DNA of 64,000 bases from Dermatemys mawii (GCA_007922305.1 ML677334.1:22403915-22467914), one strand, 5' to 3'. Shown: positions 24,606 to 37,804, counted from the stretch's first letter. Translations and numbers: made by a program. Notes: generated by a model from the sequence alone, not told the origin.

Positions 24606-26116
24606 CATATCAAAAACAGCCTATGCCAGAGGCCAAACAGTATTACTAACAAAACACCCCTTCGGAAATCTTACATTATAATAACTCTTACATCATTAGA
24701 GTTTGTGAATCCACTGATCAGCAGTCTGACATCAGAAAAAAAATAAAGCGTGTCACAGGGCCTCAATATATTTATCGTCCTTCTATTCTTTGTTTTCATT
24801 CTGTACCTTTGAAATCTATTCTGAGTAATCACAAAAACACACTGTAGAGTATTCAAAATGCACTCTAATTAACTGTTCCCAACATCAGCTACAATATATA
24901 GGTTTAAATGTTCAAACATCTGTGTATATTGTGTATCTGTATAACTGACATACATTGAAATTATATGGCTAACCCTCAGTGTTTGAAAACATTACTCCCT
25001 GATCCTATTACAAGAGACTGTGTATTGTAATACAGAAACACACACATTCAAATACTTCTCTGTGCATATCTGGCTAATGTATATAAACAATGGAATCTAC
25101 ATATAATTTAACTCTATTCACAGCACTGTGCAAGGGAAAAATATGCAAACTATGTCAATGTATAAATTGCAATTCTAGCTACAGTGAAGCTGTTCCATAG
25201 AAAATGACTTCATACTATAAAAGATTTCTCTTTCCTTTTTTCCCTAAATTGATGCAGCCTTATTCCCTATGCAGAATACATACGTTTAGGGGACAATTTC
25301 CCAAACGTATGCATGCACATACATTTGCTTATGCCTGATATATGCACACACACTCAATACATGAACACAAATTAGGGTTGTACTGATAAGTTAGATAGTT
25401 ACAAATATAGGAATGCATCTAACTTTGAAAAACTGACCCAGTGTAGAATAAAACACAATGCCTATGCTGCACATACACAGACATATACTTGCCGTGAAAC
25501 TGTCATATATTAAAAAAAAAAGTTAAAGTAGATTCAGAAACACTAGATTCAGAAACGCTCCCCTGCCGATTTGTGTGTCTTTACAATTACATTTCCTAGT
25601 TTTTTTTTTAAACTGTTCTCTCTCCTCCTCCCCCACATTTAAAAAACACCCATAAATAACATGGCAAACTGACCATAAACAAAATGCTGTCAAATGCATA
25701 AAATAAATGGAAGATACAGATTTTTTTTCCTCTAATTTCTTTCAGTTTTAGTAATCTTTGGTGTTACTTACAGTAATGAGTTAAAAATTATTGGACAGAA
25801 CTTTACAATGTGTCTTTAAACTATTTAGGCACAGTGTGGGGAATTATATATAAGGAACACACTTTTTAACAAATATTTAGCAAGGAAATGGATACCCATT
25901 AAACGTCTGGCTCACTCTACAAGCGCTTGTTTAATGTGGACTGACCCAGTCTTAAAACCTATTTAAACAACATGACATAGCCCTGCATATACTCAAACAA
26001 AAGTCATCAGTGGGGAAAATATAAAAAAGCTTAGCCAGTAGATGGCAATGTGGCATTTCCCAAATTATTCCAGCAAATCCTGCTTAGAAATAATAAGAGT
26101 TTAGGTAGCTTCTTAA
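24606..26116. other. AT-rich non-coding DNA
   Basis: Unassigned sequence with 'catacata/tatgcaca' alternation near 25300-25340 and A/T runs near 25510 and 25600. No gene was recognised. Confidence 0.6.
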
Positions 26117-26124
26117 CTGGTTAG

Positions 26125-26248
26125 TAGGGTTGCCAATCCTCCAGGAGAGTTTTGGAGTCTCCAAGGAATTAAGGATTAATCTTTAATTAAAGATTATGTC
26201 ATGTGATGAAACCTCCAGGAATAAGTCCCACCAAAATTGGCAACCCTA
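26125..26248. mobile_element. Small MITE with TAGGGTTGCC termini, copy 1
   Basis: The left end tagggttgccaat and right end attggcaaccct(a) are perfect inverted repeats. Flanks ctggttag (26117-26124) and ctggttat (26249-26256) agree at 7 of 8. Shifting the edges by one base gives a perfect 8-bp actggtta pair. The interior 'taatctttaattaaagatta' is itself nearly palindromic. The 8-bp duplication points to hAT-like mobilisation. Confidence 0.8.
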
Positions 26249-26792
26249 CTGGTTATTGTATAACTGATGTATGTATTTGGCTACAGCTCAATGCTAAATA
26301 TGCACAAACGAATAAATAATACAAATACACCGTGTATGTTTTATCATCCCAGCTCTATAAGTCTTCCCTGCTCTGCCTTCCAAATCCAATCAGCTCCTCA
26401 TAGTAGAGCTATAACCCCTTTGTATTAAAAGATGTGCTTTATTTGATGACCCATCTCTGCCAAAGAGATACTAGAAAGCATATGATTAGTTTAAAAATAT
26501 TTTTTAAAATGGTGATCATGCAAGGGCTCATATGCTGTGATATAAATTTGGATTTTCTACCATAAAGAAAATGTTGAGGGGAACTTCACCTTAAAAAAAA
26601 GTCTTCTACTATATTCTTCACACCCTTATTTCTTAAAATTTAGGTGGCTATATCTCCTTGTAGCCAATGAACAGAATACTGCATGCCATTATGGACCTAC
26701 ATTCTGCTGAAAGGCTCCATTTCTAATAGGGAAGGAGCTCTTCATCTGGATTCTCTATAGCCTAGTAAAGAGGAGAGGAGTTATTACATAGT

Positions 26793-26869
26793 TCTGCCTT
26801 GAGTGCAGGGGACTGGACTAGATGACCTACTGAGGTCCCTTCCGGTCCTATACTTCTACTATTCTATAA
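26793..26869 (+). mobile_element. CR1 LINE 3' end
   Basis: The phrase 'tgcaggggactggactagat', then 'gacctactgaggtcccttcc' and a 'ctactattctata' tail, is the typical 3' end of CR1 retrotransposons of reptiles and birds. Only the end of the element is present, as expected from 5' truncation. Confidence 0.85.
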
Positions 26870-27668
26870 CTTTTGTGGCACTGAAAGCTGCAGCAAACTT
26901 CATGAAACTACATGGTGAAAAGCGATATATAAGAAAACATTCAGGAAATCAGCTTTATTTATTTAATTATACTACCTACACACTTCCAACTTAATTAAAC
27001 TTAAGGTTACACAGATCAGAGGTTAAACTATTATTTTTCAAGAAAGGGAGAGTGAAAAAAACAAAAAGCCCTCAAGTTAAGTTGTACCTCTCAAGCAAGA
27101 TATCAGTTACCTTAACTCCACCCATATTAATAATGCCAGCCCACCATTTTCTTTTTTTGCAAGCAGAGTATTGTTTCATTCATACCTGTGTCCCATACTA
27201 AGTGTGACAATTCGTCACCACAAATATTTTTTGCTTTTTTCACACAAGTGCTGCATTACCATGTTCATAACCTGTGATGTTTATATTTTGAGACAAGCTA
27301 CCTCTGTCTCACGATGAAAGGTCTGCTTTCAGCATGGAATTTGTCTATTCAGAAATTTATAAATTCTCGCAGCATAGTGCAAAAAAAGATATAAAACAGC
27401 TCAACCACTATGTGACTGAAGCAGTCTGATTGGTGGGATTTTTTTCAGAGGGTGCGTTGCAGGGAATGATAAATTTAAAATATTGATTATGGATGGATGG
27501 GGCAGTATGCTTTTCAGATTTTTTCAGGACATTGCAACATGGGGAAAATTAAAGTAGTTTTGATTCTTTGAATAAGAATTTCAACTTTAGCTCTGAATTT
27601 CTTAGCTTCCCAACATTGGACTTTTAAAAAAAAATTCTAATGTTACTGAAAAGCAATAAGTACACAAT
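26870..27668. other. AT-rich non-coding DNA
   Basis: No feature recognised. Confidence 0.6.
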
Positions 27669-28189
27669 ACTCCTGGGGGAAATTTGTACCACTGTGCAAC
27701 GCAGAATTTTGCAGATATTAATATGTGTGCAGAATTTCCTTTCCTTCACAGAAATGGGCTGCAGAGCTACTGGTCACCAGTAGGGACCGCTAGACCCAGC
27801 AGAGCCCAGCTCACACATAGAAGACGCTGCTGGAGGAGGTATGTGTGTATTGGCGGGGTGGAAGGGACACAACTAGGCTCAGGGGGGGGGGAGGGGGGAA
27901 GGGGAAGAGAAACAGAAATTGGGTTGCCATAGGGGCTTCTTTAACTCTCTACTTCTGGGACAATTTGTGTGTGTGTCTGTATTGTTACAGACATACTTGC
28001 TGACAGGTATTTTGAAATAAATTACCAAAATAATTGATATTGGCATATTTATATTGTGTTATTTTGAGAAATAAAATGTGCAGAATTTTGCAGAATTTTA
28101 AAATATTGTGTGCATAATTTTTCTTCTGTTGGTGCAGATTTTTTTTTAATTTTTTTTTTTTTTTTTTAGCAGAATTCTCTCAGAAGTAA
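27669..28189 (+). mobile_element. TIR-like element with ACTCCTGGGGG ends
   Basis: It starts actcctgggggaaatt and ends gcagaattctctcagaagta. The ends are imperfectly complementary. Its interior phrase 'tgtctgtattgttacagaca' with 'tattttgaaataaattacca' recurs at 61610-61665, and the end 'gcagaattcccccag' recurs at 59699-59713. It includes a G-run at 27882-27905 and a poly-T run near 28140-28167. Confidence 0.55.
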
Positions 28190-28799
28190 TGGAAATACCA
28201 GTATGTGCCTGAAGCTATCTTTACTTTAACAAAGGTTTTAGTAAGTGAATTTCCTTAAGCTTTTTTTTTTTAATCGCCATAATATGGTATGTAGGAGCAA
28301 AGGAAACTTATAATGTGAGCTTTCCCCTCTCCTTTCTACAGTCTGCAGGGCATAAGTTTTATTATTGGACATTCTCTTTCTAGAAGAGAGGACCATGTGG
28401 CAGCAGAACACATAAGAGCAGTACAGAGATAAGCCAAAAAAACAAAAATAAAAAACAAAAACCACCAGTGGGAATTAGTAGTGGTTTCTTTGACATCTCT
28501 GTCCAATAAACTACCTGTAGTTGCAACTCGTGCAACCCACAGAGGAGCACAGAAGACTTTCTAGGAAGCAGAACTGGGTGAGAGCTAGGCTTAGGAAAGG
28601 GGAATACCCTTCTCTGCTCTTGTGGGCCCCCTCAGCTGCAGGAGGAAGAAACCCAGAACACAGTAACAGGCTCGCTTGGGGATCTCACACCTTTATGTGT
28701 CTTAGGAGGATTGGCAACCATCTTGCAAGCCTTCGGATAGAAAAATTACATAATTCCCATTAACAGGTCTCCCTATAGACTGAGTTATATTTGTCTGAC

Positions 28800-29060
28800 G
28801 GACAAAGGCTGAGGCTCAGATTTTTTTAAAGGTATACACTTGTTGCTGCCTTCAGCACTGCAATACCTAACTAATGTAGGAGCCTAAATCTAATTTTCGA
28901 GAGGATTTTGGCACGTAGGATTCTAAACGCCATCAACTGTTGAGGGCATTTAGGCTATGAAAACCTTTTTGAACATTAGATTTAGGCTCCTAAATGAGGT
29001 GGGCATTGTGACACTGAGGGTAGCAATGACCAAATACCTTTAAAAAGTTGGGCCCTAGAA
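28800..29060. repeat. Fragment of a dispersed 'taggcRcctaaa' repeat
   Basis: Motifs 'ggagcctaaatct', 'catttaggctat' and 'atttaggctcctaaatgagg', followed by a 'tgggccc' end, belong to a repeat seen also around 2598-2670, 36150-36300, 41020-41215 and 63085-63175. The family name is unknown to me. Confidence 0.5.
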
Positions 29061-30779
29061 AATTACTTATTAGATTTCCAGAAGTTACCTGACATGCTAT
29101 ACTAAGCTCACCAGAAATGACAGTCCTTAGAGATGTTTCTAAAGAAAGTACTGTATTAATAACTTCTGTCAGATCATATTAATCAACTAAATTTTGGCAC
29201 TGGTCATTAGCTAGGAGATTTCAGTAAAAATAGCTTCCCTCTCTTCTTTTCTTCCTTTTCATTTTTTTGGTGACAAGTAGCAAATATAGTTGGACTTTTG
29301 CAAATGTATTTAATGGCTAATTTTACAATATAGTAATTCAGGAATTCCTTGTTCAATTTGCCTTAAATTTTTAAGAAAAATTCAGTTACCAATCTAACCT
29401 TCCCATTCTGAGACCAAAATTGGGCTTATACCAGAAGCTTGGTAGCAATCTTAACAATAGAACAACTTCTGCCCACACTTGTAGTGAAGGAGAAGCTGCA
29501 CCAGAGCAGAGATTCGATCCCATAAATCCATGAGGGGAGGGTAGCCCTAAAATCCAGTCAGGAGAAGCATTAAACTGCCAACTATCCTAGGCCTTTTTAA
29601 ACAACCTGACCATGCCTCCTCTCTGACCAGACACCTAGGTAGATGTAAGCTGTGATGATGGATCCCAAAAATAAACCAAACCCGTAATTCTCTGATTATG
29701 GAATTCCAGACTCCGTGTGGCATTGTGTGTATCACAGATATTTTTTGGCTCCAAACAGTGGCTTTTTATATCTGAAATGCTCAATACTGATACATTAAAA
29801 AGTAGTTTTTCAGAAAACATGGTATCTTGAAACTACTGCATCTGCAATTTTCTCCATAATTCCAATTAATTAGCAGATAAAATTATGGAATTATTGACCT
29901 CTTCCTGCCACTTCTGAAAGCAGTTTGTCAGATTTTTGTGGCATCCCTACAGCAACATCATGCCAGGACAATAATATCTAGAGCCCACCAGTCAAAAACC
30001 CTCAACTCAACAAGAATGACAGACAAGGTGGTTTATTAAAATAAAAAACACTGAATAAAAAATTAATAAATTGATGTACAGGATCTTCTACAGATTTCCT
30101 ATAGGATCTTTCTCACCTTGTTGGAAGCTTACAAAGAACAAAAACTAGAGTCATTTAGTCTGAATATATTTTGTCAGATATCCTGGGCTTCATCCTAATG
30201 TTATGACACATAATGTGACAAGTGGGATTTATGTGCCTGTTTTGGGGGAGGAGGTAAGTACTGCCAATATGAATAGCAGCAGCTGGGGAGGAAAGCATGA
30301 CTTATTCTGCAATCCTGAAGCTGAAATTAATCAGCAACCCCTCCACCAAGGCAGCAATATCCAGGCAATAAAATGCCATCTTATGGAGTACCAGAAGTCA
30401 TTAGAACAAACACTCAACCACTAAAAATGGTTAGATTTGCCAGAAACCTAATTTCACCCTAATTAAACCATTCGTTGGTCTGGGCTTATTTTTGTTTTTT
30501 TTCTTGTTTTGGAAAAAAGGAGTAAGATATTTTGGATCTATTCATTAGAAGTCTGAGGCAGATGGATGTTTCATTTCATGAAGGATTTCAAAAATTTGCT
30601 CTGTTCCCCGACTGGAACAAAATCCAATATTTCAAAAATCTCCATGAAGGAAAATTCAGAAAATAATTTTTGTTCTGGGTTAAACATTTTGTTTTGATAG
30701 AGCTGAAACAGTTTGTTTTGATTTCTACTTTTTAAATTTTAAAGATAGCTAACTCTACCTTTACGCACCGCTTTACTCA

Positions 30780-30863
30780 AGCTAGAGATTTGTGTGTGGC
30801 CAGGAATTGTGCTGGGTAACACTTGTGTTACTATCGAGCTAATTGTGCTGTGAAGACATACCC
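30780..30863. mobile_element. Right end of a PIF/Harbinger-like MITE
   Basis: The sequence ends gctgtgaagacataccc|tta, the same terminus as the copy ending at 20745. The left end is not recognisable, so the copy is truncated or decayed. Confidence 0.5.
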
Positions 30864-33258
30864 TTAGTCAAAAATGTTCTTTTGCCTGAGTCAATATACA
30901 ACTATATTACAAAGCTGCACATGCAAGCTGATCTTATGAAAAATAATGATAAAATCCCATCAAAAATAGTTTTTCTTTGAACTTTTTTTTATTAGGTAGT
31001 GTTTATAAAGGCAGAGAAATCAATTAAACCTAAACAGGGCTTGGGTTGACCAAAACTTTGCACCCCTAATTATAAGTGCTCTCTTAAAAACCTTTTGTTC
31101 CTTTACTCAGACTGCTCAAGCCAGCCTCAGCTCCTGAATTGACTTAAAAATACTTCCTTCATTTCAAATATTCCCAAACTCACTCTGAGTCAAATAGGTG
31201 CTTCCTCCAAGGCCCAATAAATTAATGCATCTTATCCCCACCCAGGCAACCCAGCACAGTCCGCCCTGCACAAACAGGTCCTTGCTCAGTGTTCTTTCCT
31301 CATGGACTATCTAGGGAAGGCCTCATGAATTATTCACCTGACGAAGGCCCCATCCAGTTCAGAGGCCAAGACTCCAAAGATATTCCTCTTTATTCTGTGC
31401 TAGATTCTAAAGAACTGAAATATTCAGAAGAGCAAAACACTTCTAACATGGAACACCTTTGAAAAGTAAAGTAACGTGAGTTAAATATCTTACATAAGTC
31501 AACATTATTTACCTCTATTTAATGCCATTGCTCTTTCAGGAACACTTCCTCAAGTAGTACATCTGCAGCACATTTATACTCTTCTGTAGCTCAAGCAATA
31601 TTCAGCATAACCTCTCTTACTGAGGATCTCTTCTCCCCAACTTGACACTGAAAACTCAGGTCTATAGTAATGTCAAGTTCCCTTTCACTATCAAATGTTT
31701 GAATGGCTGCAGAGTGAGTCTTAAGCAAACTGGTCTTGAATGGGGTCATGGAGGAGCATGTTACAAAGGCGTCACTCTCCCCAAATTTTGGGCTCTTCAT
31801 GTATGTTTTCCTGCTCCTTTGCTTTCTTGCCAACATGACTTATAAAAGGAGTTTGAAAACGATTCCTGATAAAATAAACTGTTATGTTCCTGCATTGCAG
31901 GGACGTTTGGCCAAATTCAGATCTAGAAAAATTGGATGCAACTCCACTGATTCTTCACACCTGAACTAAGGGCATCAGTCGGGAGAGGTGAAGTCAGATA
32001 GGAACTATTTTACGTGGTATGCTCTCTCAGAAGCCCAACCCATGAAGTTTTCATCCCCTTACAACACGTCTGAATAGTGACTTCATACAGGATCCGTGCC
32101 AAGATGTGAAAAACATTACACCCGGGTGAGGTGTTACTAGAGGGCCCTAGATTGCTTTAGTATGGACCCTAAAACAAAGATCAAGCCAGTAGAATCTAAA
32201 TGACTGTGTTCAATAACAACAAAGGCCCATCCATCTCCATGAGTGAGGTAAACGTTTCTCCAAGAAACAAAACAAAGACAGGGATTTTGGGGAGTGGGGG
32301 AAACTGCAACTGAAGAGGAAGAATCCCACTTGCTTACTTAATGCACCAGCATCAAAGTATTATCAACACTTATTCATCAACAATAAATCCATTAACATAA
32401 CCAGAAGTATAATCATGGTGAATATTTTTTAAAAGGGCAATTTAGACAATGTTTTAAAAAAATGGAGAACAAATGGTAATTAAAAAAATTGTGATATAAA
32501 AAGATACCAGCACAAATTTCCAGTAAGTCTGAAATGACACTCTATTCCAAATCAGGAAGTTTCTTTGAAGGAGGACCCAATGGGAAGAGGGGTTAGCAAC
32601 TAGCAAATAAAATACTGCACTTAAATGCTCAGAATATTTGACATTAATGTTAATGCCATTATGTTATATCCACCAAGAACCATCTCCCTTGTCTCATAAA
32701 TGCAGAGAATCAATTTTTACAGAACATCTAATGTATTTTGCTTCTCCTATAAAACAAAAGAAAAATCTCTATAGTACAGATTTCAAATCTTCAAGCCAAT
32801 AATTTTAGTCAATATACATATGAAAGTTTGAAATGACTTTACAATGCCATTTGGTCTTCCTACCACCCAAAACCACTTACTTAGCAGAAATATAGATTTT
32901 ATTTTTTACCATTCAATCTTATGAGCTTATGAAATATGACCCCACCAACTTAGCACTAACCCCACCACCACACAGGCACACATATTTATACACTTTAATA
33001 ATGAAATAACAACAAAGGGGGAAAGTATTCCCACATCTACAATTGGTCTCAGTAAAGTAACACTTTTTATGCTTAGCTGGGGTTTTGCTGAGCCAGTCAT
33101 TTATAGTATCTTGCCTTGCCACACGAGCCACCAAGCACTCCTTGAGGTGACATGGTTGTATTGGCACCACAAAGGAAGACTGTCTGGTTCAAAATATGCT
33201 GCCTGGACTATAACAGAGTCATGGTATAAGGCAAATAGTTTAAAGGATCTGACAGTCC

Positions 33259-33362
33259 TAGGGTTACCAACCCTACAGGACTGTCCTGGAGTTTCCAGGA
33301 ATTAAAGACTAATCTTTAATTAAAGATTGTCATGTGATGAACCCTCCAAATTGGCAACCCTA
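33259..33362. mobile_element. Small MITE with TAGGGTTGCC termini, copy 2
   Basis: The ends tagggttacca and tggcaacccta are inverted repeats with one mismatch. The flanks gacagtcc at 33251-33258 and 33363-33370 are a perfect 8-bp duplication. The interior 'taatctttaattaaagatt' matches copy 1. Confidence 0.85.
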
Positions 33363-33679
33363 GACAGTCCTTCCATTTCATGGAGTAAAGTAGCCTATGC
33401 TGGATGCTATTTTTAGAAAAAATGATAGAAAGATAGTCCCTGTTCATTTAAAACACATCAAAATATTGTCCCTAATAGTTTCCAATTATTCACCCAATAG
33501 CACTGGAACTGTCTAGCTCTCTTCTGCTTTTCTTTTACATTTACAGGAAATGTCGAGTGCCTTCACATTCTTAGAAGACAAGATAAATTCACATTAGAAG
33601 TGTAATCACTATAATCAGCAGTAAGTGGCCATTTGTTAAAAAGTTTTTAAAAAAATTATCTTCGACATTAACATTTACA
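33363..33679. other. Non-coding DNA
   Basis: No feature recognised. Confidence 0.6.
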
Positions 33680-33732
33680 AATTCAAATTCATAGATTTGA
33701 AGGCCAGAAAGGATCATTGTGATCATCTATCT
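33680..33732 (+). mobile_element. CR1-like LINE fragment
   Basis: The phrase 'tagatttgaaggccagaaag' followed by 'gatcattgtgatcatctat' is a known piece of CR1-type LINE untranslated sequence. The following MITE abuts it at 33733. Confidence 0.55.
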
Positions 33733-33733
33733 A

Positions 33734-34506
33734 GGGTACATCTACACCAGGTGTGAAAGTAAAATGTAGCTCTTACTGGTATGGGGCCACACACATCCCA
33801 CCCCAGAAGGGGTGGGACCTCAAGCAGAAGGGGCAGGGGTGGTGGGGGTCAGCATCTCCCAGCCAGTCCATCTGTACTACCTGGTCCGTGCCACACGGTG
33901 CTCCAGCAGCGATTTAAAGGGCCTGGTGCTGCTGGATAGAGCCCTGCCCCTTTTAAATCGTGGCCCTGGGGCAGCTACTTCTCTCCCACCCTGCCCCGCT
34001 ATCTGCAGCCCTGCTGGTAGGGACCCGGCAGGGCCGCCAATTGGGGCGGGGAGGGAGAAGGGCAGTGACGTTAAAGCAGAGTTCTTAAAGAGCTCTCTAA
34101 GTGGTTCTTTAAGCAGAGTTCTTACAGTGCTGCCACAGCAGCACTTTAAAGTCAGCGGTACAGGCCAGTACTGGCACCTACCTTTTACTTGTACGCCATA
34201 CCAGCCCATGGCCCCTTACTTTCACCCCTGGTCTACACAGCCCACAGCAGCAAGCCTCCTAGCCCAGGTCAACAGACATGGGTTTATGCAGGTTGCACTA
34301 GCACTCTAAAAATAGCTGTGTAGACAGTACTTTGAAGTTGTGGCTGAGGCTGGTGCTTGGGCTTTGAAGCCACCCCTTTCCCGAGGCTTCAGAGCCCGAG
34401 CTCCAGCATGTGGCGCAACATCTACACAGCTGTTTTTAGCCCAGCAGTGCGAGCCTGAATCGGTCAACCTGGGCTGGAGGCACACTGCCACAGGATGTGC
34501 AGATGT
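33734..34506. mobile_element. PIF/Harbinger-like foldback MITE carrying a nested hAT element
   Basis: The left end gggtacatctacac at 33734-33747 is cut by an insertion and resumes at 34231. The body has complementary 'gctgtgtagaca' (34315) and 'catctacacagctg' (34420) blocks and GC-rich arms such as 'cttcagagcccgagctcc', typical of a foldback MITE. The right terminus near 34500 is decayed. Confidence 0.55.
33748..34230. mobile_element. 483-bp non-autonomous hAT element nested in a MITE
   Basis: The left end caggtgtgaaagtaa and the reverse complement of the right end, caggggtgaaagtaa, match at 14 of 15 bases. Flanks atctacac (33740-33747) and gtctacac (34231-34238) agree at 7 of 8. ORFs inside, including the 165-codon one, are on GC-rich repeat sequence and resemble no known family. 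Confidence 0.8.
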
Positions 34507-34718
34507 AACAAAAGTCTGATCTCCTTTATAACAAAGGCCCTAAATTCCTGCAACAAACCCATAACTTCTGTTTCAGCTAGAACATATCTTTTAGAAATGC
34601 TGTATTTGCAAATGTTTATTTGTATTATAAAAAAGAAAAAAAAGATTCTTTCAATCACATGTTTAACAATTAAAAATATTTTCCCCCATTTCTCTAAAGC
34701 ATTTCAGTACATTTAGAG

Positions 34719-35025
34719 CAGGGATAGGCAACCTATGGCATGGGTGCAATAGGCGACATGCGAGCTGATTTTCAGTGGCACTCACACTGCCTGGGTCCTG
34801 GCCACTGGTCCGGGGGGGCTCTGCATTTTAATTTAATTTTAAATGAAGCTTCTTAAATATTTTAAAAACCTTATATACTTTATATACAATAGTTTAGTTC
34901 TATATTATAGACTTATAGAAAGAGACCTTCTAAAAATGTTAACGTATTACTGGCACACGAAACCTTAAATTAGAATGAATAAATGAAGACTTGGCACACC
35001 AGTTCTGAAAGGTCGCCGATCCCTG
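34719..35025. mobile_element. Short relative of the 1.29-kb hAT element
   Basis: The left end cagggataggcaac and the right end 'gaaaggtcgccgatccctg' match the ends at 21588 and 22875. The penultimate block 'aataaatgaagacttggcac' is shared with the large copy. The interior is AT-rich where the large copy is GC-rich. No convincing 8-bp duplication is seen. Confidence 0.7.
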
Positions 35026-36894
35026 AGAGTACTAGTGAAGACTACTCACATTTTATAAAAACACATTTAACACGTTCTTCCTTGAAACCAGGGTTGGCTT
35101 TTTCCCAGGAAAAACTAGTTTAGGACAGGGCGCTGGTAAATACAGGCTTAAATAGGAAACTGGGAAAAATAATAGAGTAAGTGTTCAACAAATTCAGCAA
35201 GCAAAGAAGAAATCTTTGCAAACTTTGGATACATCCATTCAAAACTGAAGAACAGGCTCCATCTATCCATTACATCAAAGTTGATCTTCAGCTACAGAAT
35301 GTGGCATGGCCACATGGACCTGGATTGGTAATCTGCAGATCTGATTACTTAATGCTTCAAGCCTATGACTATGCCTTACTGTCACTGTCATAAACTGAAA
35401 TGTGTTTGACTTTTGTTTATATAATATTGAAATGTATAGCTTCCTTTAGAACATACTGAACCAAAATGCACCCAGACATTCAAACATTCAGTATTACAAT
35501 TCCATATTGCAGTATTACACTCCCTGAAGTTCTACTTTTTATTTGCACAACCCTAAATTAATCTATGAATCTACTGCCTTATTTAATCACAATTAGAATA
35601 TGTAACTAAAATTAAGCGTAATGTGGTGTGCGTTAAACTGATTTTTAAAATAGAAAATGCCTTAAACATGGATTAACTAATTTTTCCCAAGGTGAAAAGA
35701 ACCATGATTTTACCTGATAAAAAACACCTCTCGTAAACAGTGAGCCATCTCTGCTTGAAACGGAGTGTATCTCTCCATTTCAGCAGGGTGAAAAAGAAAC
35801 CATGAATTGGATTTAGATAAGTCTTATGTAAAGAACTTAAAGTAAGTACCAAAATCTTGGCTAATATTTGATAAGATGCTGCATGGAATCACCACACTGC
35901 TGTTCAATGATCATGGCAAAATATAACATTTGAAAACTGGAAGCCTCATGATTATTAAACTATCAGACAGCATGTCAACTGTTAAGGATTAAAAATCAGC
36001 AGTCAAAATAATAATTAAAACATATCAATGGACCTATAACCATGGTGTTAAATTAAAAAATGAATGCCATGATTGTCAACAGTGGATGCTTAAAAACAGG
36101 ATTCAAGTCCTTATTTTGGCAACTAAACAAACAGCATGATTTTGAAATGTATTGAGCCCTCAATTTAACGGGAGCTACTGGGTGTTCAGATTAGTACACG
36201 GTGTTTATTTAGGCGCCTAAATATGAATTTAGGATCCAATTTTTAAAGCACCCACGTTTGAAAACTTCTACTGAAGCCAATTAGAGGTTAGGGGTACAAG
36301 GAATGCTGATTGGGTCCCAAACAATCAGGCAAGAACCAGTAAGTGTATTACACCAAAATACTTCCTTCCTCTTTTGGAATGCATGACATTCTTTTCTGAT
36401 CTCTTAATTTTTTGATAAAACACTGAACAAAATAAATTATGAGCCAGAATGAAAACAGGTCACTGAAATGTTATAGATTAAAGAACATTTTTAGAATATA
36501 AAACAGCATTGGCAACAGGTAGTAATCATTACAATGAATCTAAAAATCAGCACAGCTATGTCCACGTTGATAAGATGGTATGACATTTTTATCAGAATAT
36601 TGCTCCTGAGAGTGTCTTTCATTTCTTCTCAGATTATTCTTCAAAGGCCCCCAGTGAACACAATGGAACCACTGATTCTTAGCTTCCTCTGCACACAGTA
36701 ACTCACGCAATCGTACAAAACAGTGTTTTCCGTTTAGATGACAGTATCACTTGTAGAGTCTAGTGGTTGGCTTTTAAGTTGAGGGGGAATTTAATCAAGT
36801 AATGTCCATTTTAAATCATGATGGCTTGCATTAAGTGAGGCATAGAGTAAACGCCTCATTTGCTGAACTGCCAGACTACAGACCTTTCTACACT
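35026..36894. other. AT-rich non-coding DNA
   Basis: Apart from a dispersed 'ttaggcgcctaaatatg' repeat piece at about 36150-36300, no gene or repeat was recognised. Confidence 0.6.
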
Positions 36895-37796
36895 TAGGGT
36901 TGCCAACTTTCTACTTGTACAAAACTGAACACCCATAACCCATCCTTTCTCCGAAGCTCTGGCCCTTCTCCAAGGCCCTGCCCCCCACTCACTCCATCCT
37001 TTCTCCCTCTGTCACTTGCTCTCACCACCCTTACTCACACGCTCATTTTCACCAAGCTGGGGCAGGAGGTTGGGGTAATGGTGGAGATGAGGACTCCAAA
37101 TGAGTGTGCAGGCTCTGGTGTGGGGCCAAATATGAAGGGTTCAGGGTGTGGGAGGGGGTTCTGTGTTGAGGCAGTGGGTTGGGATGCAGGAGGAGGTGAG
37201 GGCTCTGGCTGGGGATGTGGGCTCTGGTGCGGGGCTGGGGATGAGGGATTTGGGGTGAGCAGGGGGCTCCAGGCTGGGGCTTAGGGGTTCAGAGTGCAGG
37301 AGGGAGCACTGGGCTGGGATTAAGGGGTTTGGAGGGCAGGAGGGGGATCAAGGCTGGGGCAGGGAGTTGGGGTGTGTGTGTGGGTGCTGGGGTGCAGGTT
37401 CCTGGTGATGCTTACCTTAAACAGCTCCCAGATGCAGCGGCATGTCTCCACTCTGGCTCCTATGCGGAGGTGCAGCCAGGCAGCTCTGCGTGCTGCCCTA
37501 TTCATGGGCTCCTCCCCTGCAACTCTCATGGGCTGCAGTTCTCAGCCAATGGGAGCTGTGGAGCCGGTGCTTGGGACGGGGGCTGCGTGCAGTGCCCCCT
37601 GGTTTCCTCTATCAATAAGAGCTGAAGGGGGGACATGCTGCTGCTTCTGGAAGCCACATGGAACCAGCAAGCCTGCGTTAGCCCTGCTGAGGTGCTGACT
37701 GGACTTTTAACAGCTCAGGCAGCAGTGCTGACAGGAGCCACCAGGGTCCCTTTCGACTGAGTGTTCTGGTAGAAAACCGGACACCTCACAGCCCTA
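36895..37796. mobile_element. 902-bp TAGGGTTGCC-terminal element with GC-rich interior
   Basis: The left end tagggttgccaactttct and the right end (reverse complement tagggctgtgaggtgtcc) share the terminus of the two small MITEs. Flanks tctacact (36887-36894) and tctacatt (37797-37804) agree at 7 of 8. The interior has GT-rich tandem-like 'ggggctggg' sequence followed by 'caatgggagctg'. Long ORFs inside lack any recognisable domain. Confidence 0.75.
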
Positions 37797-37804
37797 TCTA
37801 CATT

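Larger units (their letters stand above)
28190..33250. other. AT-rich non-coding DNA with small repeat pieces
   Basis: Contains a dispersed repeat with 'taggctcctaaa' motifs at about 28800-29060 and the right end of a Harbinger-like MITE ending at 30863 (gtgaagacataccc). No coding signal was recognised. The ORFs present are short and compositionally ordinary. Confidence 0.55.

Noticed and set aside
31591..31836. 81-codon minus-strand frame with a Ser/Glu-rich sequence
   Set aside because: It overlaps two plus-strand frames of similar length and has no recognised family or splice context.
33812..34309. 165-codon plus-strand frame
   Set aside because: It crosses the right end of a hAT element into the surrounding MITE, so it cannot be a real gene.
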